Of a stretch of 64,000 bases of DNA, positions 13,601 to 23,579 are shown in pieces. The position numbers and the translations under genes were made by a program. The notes below the pieces were generated by a model. It worked only from the letters and a program-made list of their open reading frames with translations, ran no database searches and was not told the DNA's origin. The stretch comes from Euborellia annulipes (Eukaryota; Arthropoda; Insecta; Dermaptera; Anisolabididae): the NCBI GenBank assembly GCA_023213315.1, contig JAKCPI010016602.1:1-64000 (forward strand), written 5' to 3'. Every line of letters starts with the position of its first letter. Within the stretch, counting starts at the first letter, position 1.

Positions 13601-16600
13601 AAATCGCGTTATTATACTGATTTGGCCTATATTGGGTAAACACAATGGCGGTTCCAGGAAGGGCCCGAAATTTCTTGTATAGAAGAAGCCACAGCGGATT
13701 CAAAAAGGTTAGGGTAATAATGATTTAGTTCTGGATTCAAACTAGTATTAATTAAGAATTAATTTCAATTGGATTGGCTACCAATCCAATTGAAATGCCA
13801 AAAAAGACTTTAATGAAATAAAAAAAAGACCTTAAATGGCCTCGGCAGCTGAGAGGGCAAATTAAAAAAAAATTGCACTCACTAAGGGTGTTCATTTCGC
13901 TAATCGAACGAACACCTTTTGTGAGCAATAAAGGATTTAATTATAAATGATTATAAATTTTAAAAGAATTTTCTTTTTTAATTTAATTACAAATGAATAT
14001 GATCTATTTCTAAAAATTGTTTATGGATTAATCCAATATCAAATAATGATAATAATAATATATTTATTTATTCTCAAATTTTAAGTAAATTATTTGTTTA
14101 TAAATGAAATGGCTACCAATCCAATTGGAATAAATAGAGATGGGGTCTAAATGGCCTTCGAGCAGTGGCGTAACTACAGGGCGCCCTCGGGCCTTGGCGT
14201 AGGCGTTAGCGTGCTGGCCTTCTGTACCAAGGGTTGCGGGTTCGCATTCCGTCTCATGCGACAATTTATTTCAATTGGATTGGCTAACAATCTAATTGAA
14301 ATAAAGAAAGTCGGGCTTCGATGCAGAAAAAGACCTTAACATAATTTAAAAAAAACTACAGAGAAGCAACTGGAAGCAAAGATTTCGGGCCCCCGGCTTT
14401 AGGGGACCCCTTTAAAAATGTATTTAGGACTATTTATTATTTAAATAAAAAAAATTATATATTTAATTAACTTTTTTTTAGATATAATAATATTAAAATG
14501 ATATAAAAAAAAAACCCCTAAAAGGCCTCGGCAGCTGAGAGGGCATATTAAAAAAAAATTACACATACAAAGTGTGTTCATTTCGCTAATCGAACGAACA
14601 CCCTTTGTAAGCAATAAATGAGGTAATTATAAATGATTATAAATTTGAAAAGAATTTTCTTTTTTAATTATATTACAAATGAATATGATCTATTTCTAAA
14701 AATTATTTATGTATTAATCCAATATCAAATTATAATAATAATAATATATTAATTTATTCTCAAATTTTAAGTAAATTATTTTTTATAAAATATTTATTGT
14801 ATGTAATGTAGGCTCTGATTTCGAAATTCAAAAAAATGAGACACAGATGTCTATATGGGTCATTCCATGCCAAATCGACAAATTTGCTTCCTGACCCCCG
14901 CGGATTTCGGTGAAAATTTCCTATCTTTTTTCTACCCCTTAAAAGACATTTTTGAGAATTTTTTCAAATTTTTTTACCCAACTAAAAAAAAGTTATGGAT
15001 TTTTGAAAAAAAACTGCTCTTTTTTTTCAAATAATTATAACTTATTTTATAATTGATATTTCGAAACCCCGCAAGGCTATAAAAATTTTGTTTTTTAATA
15101 TAGTTTTCAGAAAAAAATACAAAAATTATTTCAGAAGCCCGGATATATGAAATATTTCAGTTTTTTTGAAAAAACCCTAATTTTTTTTTTAATTTTTTTT
15201 TAACTCAAAAAAAACTTCAACTAATTCTACAATTATCCCCCCTAATTTCAAGATGTGCCGACGATTGCTTCTATTTTTTTTTTTTTTTTTTGTTATAAAA
15301 AATTTTTTTTTAGTTTGAATTAGTTGAAGTTTTTTTTGAGTTAAAAAAAATTTAAAAAAAATGGTCGATTTAAAATTAGAGATTTTTCAAAAAAACTGAA
15401 ATATTTCATATATCCGGGCTTCTGAAAATTAAGGATCTAGCATTCTCGTCGTTTCTTTAATTGTGGTATTTTTTTCTGAAAACTACATTAAAAAACAAAA
15501 TTTTTATAGCCTTGCGGGGTTTCGAAATATCAATTTTAAAATAAGTTATAATTATTTAAAAAAATCTGGTGTGACTGGCGCACAGCACACAACTTTCTCT
15601 TACCTTCGGTAATCGAAAGTTGTGTACTGTGCTTGTCACACCAGATTTTTTGTGTCGACATGTATTTAGTTTCCGACAGTATGGTACATTCGATTTTCAA
15701 GATGTAAAATTTATAAGTATGGCAAAATGTTTATATTTTGTTACCATGGCAACCATTTCTCCTATCTTTTCTATGGAGTACAAGAGTAAAGTGGTCTTCA
15801 GAAGATTTCAATCACAAAATGAGAATATATATTTTAAAGAGCAACTAAAAAATAGTTGATATATGAATTTTAAAAAAAATCGTTGGAGCAAAATTTGAGA
15901 AAATCGAAAAAAAACTGAAAAAGTGCATCAGTAAAGTACTAGTACTTTTTGGTCGATTTTGTTCAAAAGCTTCGTGTCACGTCCCATGGGGGTGTCTAAC
16001 TTAAATATAAAATTTCAACCTCCTAGCTCTTTTCGTTCTTGAGATATTTTGTTCACAGACACACACACACACACACACAGACAGACCATGTCGCAAAAAC
16101 CACTTTTTTGGATTCAGGGGACCTCAAAACGTGAAGATCCATCAAAATCTCGACATCGAATTTTTGACATGAATCCAATACTTTCTCTCTATATATATAT
16201 ATTACATATATACATAGGTAAGAGAAAGTAAAAAAGAGCAGTTTTTTTTTTGAAAAATCCATAACTTTTTTTTAGTTGGGTAAAAAAATTTGAAAAAATT
16301 CTCAAAAATGTCTTTTAAGGGGTAGAAAAAAGATAGGAAATTTTCAGCGAAATCCGCGGGGGTCAGGAAGCAAATTTGTCGATTTGGCATGGAATGACAT
16401 ATATATAATCTTATATATATTTTATTTATTTTTTTTTCTTAAAACTACGATTTCATAATAAATCTGAAGTTTATGGAATTTTATATTTTTTTAAAAACAT
16501 TAATTCTATTCATTTATTAAACAAATTGAATTTTTTTTTTTCTGATTATTAGAAATCATCAGAATATCAGAACCGACTGCGAGGATATCTCGAACAGCAT

Positions 16601-19600
16601 CACACTTGGGTAGGACTTGCCGCTACGCGGCTAGTAGCCCCATGCCGACCAGTCTATGAAGCGTTCAATGCGGCCAGATACACCCTCTGCAGACGTCTCC
16701 TTCCGCCCCATGTGAGTTTACCAATTTCCTAAAGAGGTAGTCTAAATATGGCCTGCTGAGAATCAGAGTGGCGATATATAACAAGCGCCAAAAATCAAAT
16801 ACCGGGAATTTATTAGAAAAATTATATTAGTAAGGCCTGTAAAATATTATATAAGCAGTTTAGGAGTGAAGAGTTAATAGGCTGATTACGTCATTTAAAA
16901 AAGCCAAAGAATCAAAAATAAGAATTTATAAGTTTAAATGCTTATGTAAGCAAGCTTATCGCCGGGAGGCCTGCAACGGAGAAGAGCAAGTCACCACAAT
17001 CGTTGAAGTTAAGCAATGACAAGCGCGACGAAAGCTCGAGATTGGTCACCTCGAGCAATCAGTGTTCGGTAGCCAGCAGTATAATGTAATTTTAATAATA
17101 TATTTAATAATAAACTCTTGGAATCTTCTACATAACAAATTTGGGGTTTTCTTCCCTTCCCTGAGAAGGTTGCTGTCTGTTCCTGTGGGTTTTTTATATT
17201 ATTTATTTTATTTTTTTTTAAGGTCTTTTTCGGCATCTAAGGCCATTTATATCCCATCCCTATTTATTTCAAATGATTTGTAGTCAAATCAAATGAAATA
17301 AATTTTTCTCGCTTGAGACGGGAAGCGAACCCGGGACCCCGGCGTGAGAAGCTAGTGTCTTCTCTTTGAGCCAGGGGTCAAGGACTTCTTGGAAGAATCT
17401 CAGTTAAAGAGGAAGGGGGGGGGGGGGACTTCATTTTTTACTTTTTTTAATTTGGGTACAAAATTTAAGTTAAATAATCCAAAATTTTAAGCTTTTGATT
17501 TTGTCAACATTTTTTAAAATGAACCAAAAAGATAAAGGTTTTGTGCACATGTGTATAAATATTATAATTAAAAATAGAAAAAAAAAAAAAAATTCTGTAC
17601 GAATTATTGATAATCATTCAAAGGCAGTAAAAATATAAATGTCCCCCCTCCCTAACAGCCCATGTGGACACGCACACTAAATCTTGTCTGAGTGAGTGAA
17701 CCCAACTCAAGTGATAGGCCATTATGAATTGCAAAAGGACCCAATATTTTTTAATAGGCTTATATGTAGTAGAAGCTAATTATTATCCCAAATATGTGCT
17801 TTTTATTATTAGTGATTATTTTTATAGTATCTATATGTAACAATGACCTTGATGGCTAATAAAAAAAAATTATTTTTTTAGCCATGTTGGATTCAACACT
17901 TGGATGCTTGGATGTAACACCCAAAGAAAATCATTCTTTATAAGTCATAAATAATAAAATTACATTATAGATTTTAATAAAATAGGTTATAAGAATCATT
18001 TTAAAAACAAATTATATAACTCACCATAATCTGAATGTTTTTTTTAAGATGATTTTTTACGAACACAAAAAATTTACGAACACTAACCGCGCACATTAAA
18101 AGGAAACTGAAACGAAGAGGGACAAAGAGTATTATTAACCGCAAAGCACGCTAGCATCTAAAAGAATACAGAAAAATATGTTGAAAATTTTATTTTTGTT
18201 TTTCAAATAATTATCATAAAAAAGTTTAAAAAATAAGGAAAAAGTAGTTTTTTATTATATTAATTAATAATTAATTAAAAAGACTATGAGTAAAGAATAT
18301 ACATATAGAGGCGCGATGGTTTGAAATGCATATGATGCTCTTGGCCTATTGCTCAGATGTAGAGTATTGGCTTCTGGTATATATACGGGCCAATATCTAT
18401 ATTTTTGTGTATGTAAAAGTAAAAAATGGGGGGGGGGGGGGAAGATAATATATAGTTCAAATAAGGGGAAAAGAGGAGGAGGGAGAGAAAAGGGGAAAAA
18501 AAAAAAAAAATATATTAATATTTTTATGAAAATTTGTTTTTTAGAGGAGGGGCCGGGCTCCTTGGGGCTCAGGAGAAAACGTAAAAATTTGGATTAAAAA
18601 AAAATTTTAATTTTTTGATGTGCGGCCCACTCAAGGGCGGATACAAGGGAGGGTAAAGGGGGTAATTATCCCCCCCCCCCGAGATTTGAAAAAAATACTT
18701 TTTTTCGAAAAAAAAATTATTTTTAATGTAAAATTTTAAAAATTAATACTTAAAAATTTTATTTGTATTTATATTCTGGCAAACAAGTATAGAATGCGCC
18801 TTTAAATTACCGAAATTAAGAAAAAATAGTGTGTTGTGCGACGAGTCACACCAGATTACACCCCCCCCCCCCGAGAAACACCTCTGGATCCGCCCTTGGG
18901 CCCACTTTTTCCGTAAAAAAAAAAAAACGCTGAGGCCTAAAGTTATATATAAAATTTTATATCTACTGTCCTCGCTCCATTCCCGCGATGCGGGGTCGGC
19001 GGACCTTACTCTTTTCCCTCCAACCCTATCGTACGTTTTTGCGACAGGAAGAAATAGGACAGGCCGGCCCGTCGCACGGTCTGACGCCTGTTGAAAAGAG
19101 GAAGAAAGAGACAGACATACAAAGAACTGAAGGACTGCCTGTCCCAGCTCGGGCAGCTCGTGGTCGCCATCCACGTACCCACAAGATGTGAGCCCCTGAG
19201 CGAGATAAAATTTTATATAATTATATATAATTTTTATGTTTTCTTAGACTTTCGCGGCCCATTTCCAATCAGCTCGCGGCCCACGGGTTCTAATGAACAA
19301 TTCTAATGAATATTTATAAATTACGAGGTGTGTATAGTGAGGGTCAATATTAAGTCCCATCCATGCGATTTTTACATGTGATTATTTCATTGTTTTTATA
19401 AAAGAAAATGAAAATCTTTATTGGAAATTTTTTAGGTTTGGACAGTTTTCCATTAAAAAATATATATTTTTTTAAAAAACAATGAAATAATCACATGTAG
19501 AAAAAGCATGGGTGGTTCCTCACTGTACACAAAGAAACCAAACTTTTTTTTGCTGTATCCTCTTTATTGCTTATTGTACAACATTTTAACCAGGGCCCCC

Positions 19601-20840
19601 TTCAAAATAGTCCCTTCTACCAATACACCATTCCCATCGTTTCTTCCTTTTCCTGGGACATATTTTGTGGGACGGCGCGAAGGCTTCTCTTCTCATTGTC
19701 CTGTATCTCCTTTATGGTCCTTTCAACGTATTTTTCAGTTTGGGAAACAGGAAAAAGGATGCTGTGTACAAGAAGAGGCCTAAATTGTGGAAAAACCAGA
19801 GATGAATGTTGCATCATGACAATGCGCCAGCTCAGGCGTCACACACTCCTTATCTGCAGCTATCTAGCAAAACACCACATTCTCGTTGTGTTCTATCCAC
19901 CTTGTTGTTTTCTCCGGACCTAGGCCCAGCAGACTTTTTCCTGTTTCCCAAACTCGCCGTCAAACAAGCCAAATCCGTCCGAGTGTGAAGAAAAAAAAAC
20001 TCAAAGTCTTGAAGAGATCCCAAAATATACATATTTCTTAACGAAATTTCATATCTATTTCTTAACACTGTCAAATTTTTTTAATTTAATTGCAGATATG
20101 GTTTTGTGCAGCAACATTTCTTTCGTTGATCACCTTAACACTTGCGATTGGGACTGCACTTCGACTAGCAAGAACTTGGAGAACTTGTTTAGAGTAAGTT
20201 TTGTCTTTGAATTAATTAACTGATTAATAATTATAGTTATATTCTAATTACTAGCAAATATTAGTCTATTCTTTTGTGAGATGAAATCATTCGATATTCA
20301 AAGTGCTGTTTATTGTCAAATATAAATTTTAAATATTTATTTTTAATGTTTCAGGCAACATGAGCATCCTGCTGAAACAACGACCTGGCTTGAGCCAGGG
20401 TAAGTCAAATCTTTTGACCAAATAAAATTTTTATAATCCCCTCTAATAAATCTTCTATTTATATATTGGTTTAGGAATTAGTATTTAAATTTAATAATGC
20501 ATATTTATAAAAAAAAAACTCGGTACCTGTCTTAAATGGCGATTACTAATTAAAATGATAATATTTTTTTGAGAGCTTATAAAGGCATTATATTTTGTGA
20601 ATTTAAAAATTGATCAGTATTATAAGAAATTTTATTAATTTTTTTCTTTTATATGCTTCGGAGGTTATTAATATTAAAAGGTATATTTTTAAATAGTTTT
20701 TTTTTTTTTTTTTTTTTTTTTTGCAAAAAAATGTTTAATTGCATAGTTTTTTGTGTTCTAATTAAATATTATTTATACTAGCGTTTTTTTTTTCTAGTTG
20801 TTGGTCTGCAACCGGAAGATGGGGATCGACTTGGAGATGA
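4647..20840 (+). CDS. Prominin-like five-span membrane protein, 3' half
   Basis: Exons: 4647-4746, 4827-5060, 5119-5344, 5945-6103, 11461-11595, 16553-16711, 20096-20193, 20355-20399, 20798-20840; all introns are GT-AG and phases agree. Prominins are pentaspan glycoproteins of plasma-membrane protrusions that bind cholesterol. Seen here: TM3 (LVLVTVWFLLIIGLICGCG), a short cytosolic link, TM4 (CLALSFSWLLASLIFMFAG), then an extracellular loop opening with the family's CxPLY pattern (SICGPLYQSP). The loop has NAS and NIT glycosylation sequons and closes with the second cysteine cluster (APCRPVYEAFNAARYTLC) before TM5 (WFCAATFLSLITLTLAIGTALRLA). Signal peptide, TM1, TM2 and the first large loop are missing; they should lie upstream. 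The last exon's frame is uncertain: the spliced phase gives a tail CWSATGRWGSTWR and stop at 20840, while another frame of the same exon stays open to 20871. Candidate poly(A) signals AATAAA follow at 20871 and about 20911. Confidence 0.8.
6363..6667. repeat. Foldback with facing hammerhead-like motifs
   Basis: Outer arms match in inverse (aatgaaaatattgtcttctg / cagaagataatcttttcatt), as do gttggaatataaat / atttatattccaac. A minus-strand motif CTGATGA...GAAACTA lies at 6411-6443 and a plus-strand one, CTGATGA...GAAACTAGTT, at 6580-6614. Confidence 0.65.
6411..6443 (-). ncRNA. Hammerhead-like core, CTGATGA variant
   Basis: Minus-strand reading: CTGATGA, a stem-loop containing GACG-AAAAA-CGTC, then GAAACTA. 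The first core box is canonical. The facing plus-strand copy at 6580-6614 reads CTGATGA ... GAAACTAGTT, where ACTAGT could be a palindromic stem III followed by a UU cleavage site; its stem II is decayed. Confidence 0.4.
6676..6760 (+). repeat. tRNA-derived SINE head, degraded
   Basis: Resembles the better copy at 6915: a box A-like 'TTGGTGTAGCGTGCTGACC' and a box B-like 'TCGCGGGATCGGGTTC', ending ACTCCGATGAT. It follows a hammerhead foldback directly. Confidence 0.5.
6915..7190 (+). repeat. tRNA-derived SINE, nearly full length
   Basis: The head carries RNA polymerase III promoter blocks: box A 'TGGCGTAGTTGGTAGCGC' and box B 'GGGTTCGGATCCC', spaced as in a tRNA gene. The body contains a perfect short palindrome (TAAGCCATTTGG / CCAAATGGCTTA), then 'AAAGTCTTAATGTGGCC', a GT-rich microsatellite and a T/A-rich end. 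Partial copies of this tail occur at 27125-27230 and 37925-38092. Confidence 0.7.
8463..8580 (-). repeat. tRNA-derived SINE head plus tail junction
   Basis: Reverse complement of the 6915 family: the TATCCAAATGGCTTAAATAAA tail segment, then ATCGGACTG, box B region and box A region (ctacaccaagccc on the plus strand). Confidence 0.6.
8930..9300. repeat. Degenerate TTTCGG-rich repeat block
   Basis: Hexamers of the type GGTTTC/TTTCGG recur on both sides of an A/T-rich middle, with GGCCGAAACC and GGTTTCGGCC inverted segments and 'GAATATTCGGTTTCGG' near both ends. It looks like a foldback or MITE built of a simple repeat. No coding content. Confidence 0.5.
14178..14350 (+). repeat. tRNA-derived SINE, second tail type
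   Basis: Box A 'TTGGCGTAGGCGTTAGCG' and box B 'GGTTGCGGGTTCGCATTCC' are followed by a tail 'TTTCAATTGGATTGGCTA...AATTGAAATAAA' and 'TCGATGCAGAAAAAGACC'. The head resembles the 6915 SINE but the tail differs, so at least two SINE subfamilies share a head. Tail-only copies lie near 13760-13850 and 26040-26145. Confidence 0.65.
14868..16397. mobile_element. Palindromic foldback element, split by an insertion
   Basis: Left end GGTCATTCCATGCCAAATCG is matched in inverse by CGATTTGGCATGGAATGAC at the right. The arms continue for several hundred bases (ACCCCCGCGGATTTCG / CGAAATCCGCGGGGGT; AAAGTTATGGATTTTTG / CAAAAATCCATAACTTT). The right arm is interrupted at 15559-16234 by the hairpin-headed element. 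Flanks are AT-rich, so the target duplication is unclear. Non-coding. Confidence 0.7.
15559..16234 (+). mobile_element. Hairpin-headed dispersed element, reference copy
   Basis: The best copy in the window. The 5' end, 15564-15650, is a long hairpin: AATCTGGTGTGAC...CACACAACTTTC pairs with GAAAGTTGTG...GTCACACCAGATT. Then come 'GTTACCATGGCAACCATTT', 'GTACTAGTACTTTTTGG', 'TTCGTGTCACGTCCCATGG', a (CA)n tract and the 3' end GGTAAGAGAAAGTAAAA. The family name is unknown to me. It interrupts a palindrome, which fixes its limits within a few bases. Confidence 0.7.
16960..17090 (+). repeat. Possible 5S-rRNA-like fragment (SINE3 type or pseudogene)
   Basis: GTTGAAGTTAAGCAA resembles the 5S internal promoter box A, and TTGGTCACCTCGAGCAATCAG and GTTCGGTAGCC resemble downstream 5S segments in degraded form. 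The piece is GC-richer than its surroundings. Not a functional 5S gene; it may be a 5S-derived SINE. Confidence 0.3.
17221..17395 (-). repeat. tRNA-derived SINE, second tail type
   Basis: Reverse-oriented copy: AAGGTCTTTTTCGGCATC tail, then the 'TTTATTTCAAATGATTTG' region, then the head with box B complement (GAAGCGAACCCGGGACC) and box A complement (TTTGAGCCAGGGG). Confidence 0.6.
18632..18898 (-). mobile_element. hAT-type MITE with perfect 8-bp target duplication
   Basis: The 267-bp element begins CAAGGGCGGATACAAGG and ends CCTCTGGATCCGCCCTTG. The flanking octamer GGCCCACT is present exactly at 18624-18631 and 18899-18906. It contains a poly-C run near each end and an internal 'GTGTGCGACGAGTCACACCAGATT' segment shared with the hairpin-headed element. 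Further copies are at 30465-30737 and 55221-55453. Confidence 0.8.
19325..19537. mobile_element. Tc1/mariner-type MITE, copy 1
   Basis: Inverted ends of the type AGTGAGGGTCAATATTAAGT...CCATGCG, inner ACATGTGATTATTTCATTG matched by CAATGAAATAATCACATGT. About 210 bp, non-coding. Sister copies: 35986-36361, 44847-45065 and 57052-57258. Confidence 0.65.
19538..19990. pseudogene. Mariner transposase remnants, head-to-head
   Basis: The first half, read on the minus strand, resembles a mariner transposase C-terminus (..ERTIKEIQDN.. then a degraded DYFEG segment). The second half, on the plus strand, holds the unmistakable catalytic block LHHDNAPAQASH ... FSPDLGPADFFLFPKL, equivalent to mariner HDNAPAH ... 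YSPDLAP.DFFLFPKLK. The two halves face each other and need frameshifts, so this is an inverted, dead composite. It sits beside a MITE of related type. Confidence 0.7.
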
Positions 20841-21206
20841 GACATCATTCGTCACCCGCACTCGCCATTAAATAAAACAAAAATTATTCATTATTTGTTA
20901 TAAATTATGCAATAAAATATTTAAACATTTTTTTTTTTTAATTTGTAAAAACTACTCAGAGCTTTGAATTATGTATATATATAAAAGCTAAGGGAAGGGG
21001 AACCAATATAACTTCTACGTATGATTATTCCTTTGTTTTGTTTTTTAATATGTAAAAATCTTTAAAAATAATTAAAAAGTAGTCGGGGGTTAATGTAACG
21101 TGGCTGTAGAATTCAATTTTGTCATTATTTAAATTATAAAATTTGAAAAAAATAATTATTTACTGATTTTATCTTCAAAAATGTTTATAGTTCAAAGATA
21201 GATTAT

Positions 21207-21665
21207 TAGAATAGAATTCCAATAAAGATTTCTATCTTTTTTTGATTCATTATAAAGTAATTCTTAGTAAATATTATACATTCTGACACCAAAAAATAAA
21301 TTTAAAGAAAACTCTGTCAACTTTTCATAACCCTTGAGCTGTTAGTTAACTTTGGTCTTCTTTTGATTGTGGAAAATATTATCTCTTAATAGTTTATTGA
21401 AATATTAACTTTAAATTAATTTCACTATTTTCACAAATAATTTCCAATGATTTTTTGTGTTTTAAAACTTATTGCTCAAAAAAAAAAAAAAAAAAAAAAA
21501 TAGGGCAAGAAAAACATCAGTTACGGCAAACAAACTCATGTGATTATTTTATTGTTTTTTTTTTTTTTAAGTGATAAATTTAGCTCAAACGTCGAATAGA
21601 ATTCAAATAAAGATTTCCATTGTCTTTTATAAAAACAATGAAATAATCACATGAGAACGCATTGG
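21207..21665 (+). repeat. Left copy of a long direct repeat
   Basis: Nearly identical, same orientation, to 29230-29691: shared landmarks are 'TATTATACATTCTGACACC', 'CTTGAGCTGTTAGTTAAC', a long A run, 'TACGGCAAACAAACTCATG' and 'ATTTAGCTCAAACGTCG'. The two copies flank the large inverted repeat. Confidence 0.7.
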
Positions 21666-21795
21666 TTTTCACTAGAGATGGGCAAACTTTTTAGAGATGG
21701 ACCCAAAAAACAAAATAAACCAATTTAGCGGGGCAATATAATTTATTCTAAAACTTTAAAAAAGAATTTAAAAACAGTATTCAAATATTAATGTG

Positions 21796-23398
21796 ACTTT
21801 TATGTTTCTCATGAACTTAAAAGATACCGATACGTTTTGGTCATTCAAGTAAATCCACGACAATTGAAAGGACAATGAAATTGACCCAAAACTACACGGA
21901 AATTTTGATTTTTACTTTTCTTGTTTGCTTCTGCTAGTCAATTTAGTCGAGTGTTAATGTAAAGTGGCTGTAGAATTCAATTTTGTCATTATTTAAATTA
22001 TAAAATTTGAAAAAAATAATTATTTACTGATTTTATCTTCAGTCAGTGTCAGAACTGACACTGGTTTCTCCGATGAGTAACTATCATGGGATTAAGCTGA
22101 ATGGAGTTCTCGTTTCTTTCTTCACGAGAAGGATTTCTAAATTTCTGAGGTACAGTGTGAATTTATACTTGAATCCTAGGAAATGTTCATAAATTTTCGT
22201 GTTAATCCCCACAGGTCGAAAAACAATGATTTGGTAGAGTGTTTCGCCTTTCCTCACAAACAATTAACTGGAATTCAACAAATTTAGGAGATTTTCTGGA
22301 TAATTTTTTTTCAATTCTGAAATTAAAAATTGTATAAATTAGTCTTGTTAGAGAAATAAGTTAGATTGAGTTTCAATGCAAAGGATGAAGAAAGAAACTA
22401 CAATTATTCACTCTATCTTACATTTCACAGATATTTCGATTCACATAATGTGGATCATCACCTAAATTAACTCTACATTTTGTTTTTAGGTGAAAAATTT
22501 TTATAGTTCAAAGGTAGAATAGAATTCCAATAAAGATTTCCATCTTCTTTTATAAAAACAATGAAATAATCACATGAGAACGCATTGGTTTTCACTAGAG
22601 ATTGGCAAACTTTTTAGAGATGGGCCCAAAAAACAAAATAAACCAATTTAGCGGGCCAATATAATTTATTATAAAACTTTAAAAAAGAATTTAAAAGACA
22701 GTATTCAAATATTAATGTGACGAATGAAACGGAAAATGCATTTTTTTAAATTCCTTATATATACACTTGGATTGTATAAGTGTATGGATAATATTTTTCC
22801 TTACGCAATTGTTTGTATTCAATTTTAGAAAATTCAATAAAATAACCAAGAATTATGGGATACTTCATCTAGCTTTAAAGAAGAAAATTGCTCAAAGAAG
22901 AAGTGCTACTTTACTGAAAAAGAGAAATGAAATTTTATGATTAACAAGAAAATTTTTTTGCTTTATTCATTGCTGTACTACTGAAGTGTAATTTTCAATT
23001 TTTTAAGTGTTTTACATTCAATGACCTTTTACTTTCTTGATTATTTATTTTTAAAAGTATGAAAATGAGTTACTACAAAATTAAAGTGAATCAATATATA
23101 ATGGAAAAAATTAATTATAATATATTAGATAATATTAATGATAGTTTTCTTTGCATGAATCATATCATTCATTCTACATTTTCTCTTTGACATAATGATT
23201 CATTTATGTACAATTTTCTCTTTCATTTACCAAATAATCTTTATCTGTCAATGGAGTATTCGGAGATTTTACTTGAAGAAAAGAGAAAGAAGTTTTCTAT
23301 CTCCATGATTCCAAAAAACATGAGCCATTAACTTGAGATCGATGATGAATTTTGACAATTATTCTATTCTCTAAAATCAGACGTTAAAATTTAACTTT
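21796..23398 (+). repeat. Left arm of a large inverted repeat
   Basis: About 1.6 kb whose reverse complement occurs at 26721-28363. Landmarks: 'TCATGAACTTAAAAGATACC', 'GTCAGAACTGACAC', 'TCCCCACAGGTCGAAAAAC', 'GGATAATATTTTTCCTTACG', 'TTCTCTAAAATCAGACG'. It includes a hammerhead-like trace read on the minus strand at about 22423-22460 (GTGATGA - CACAT/ATGTG stem - GAAATATC). No protein is encoded. Confidence 0.75.
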
Positions 23399-23579
23399 TT
23401 TTTTTTAAATAAACACACTATTTTCCCATTCACACACACCGTTTGTCAAAATTTCCTAAACATAGGGTTACCAAAGTTTATATTCCACAAATACTTTCTC
23501 TCCTTATAATGACAGATAAATGAAATTATAAGTTAGCATTAAAAATAAAAGGAAATTGATAATATGATTTTAAAAAAAT

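Larger units (their letters stand above)
11596..16552. other. 5-kb intron of the prominin-like gene
   Basis: No exon. About 12400-12640 is related to the dispersed element ((CA)n tract, 'TTTTTGGACTCAGGGAGG', 'CATCAAAATCTCGAAG', end GAGAAAGTAAAA). Runs of C occur near 13160 and 13450. At 13740-14780 SINE tails and a duplicated approximately 150-bp AT-rich segment alternate (AGGCCTCGGCAGCTGAGAGG occurs at about 13840 and 14524). 14868-16397 is the split palindrome. Confidence 0.55.

Noticed and set aside
18743..19174. 143-residue minus-strand frame and overlapping plus frames around 18831-19306
   Set aside because: Crosses the boundary of the hAT MITE and a GC-richer patch; no recognisable domain and the composition is repeat-like. 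The GC-rich part at 18970-19190 remains unexplained.
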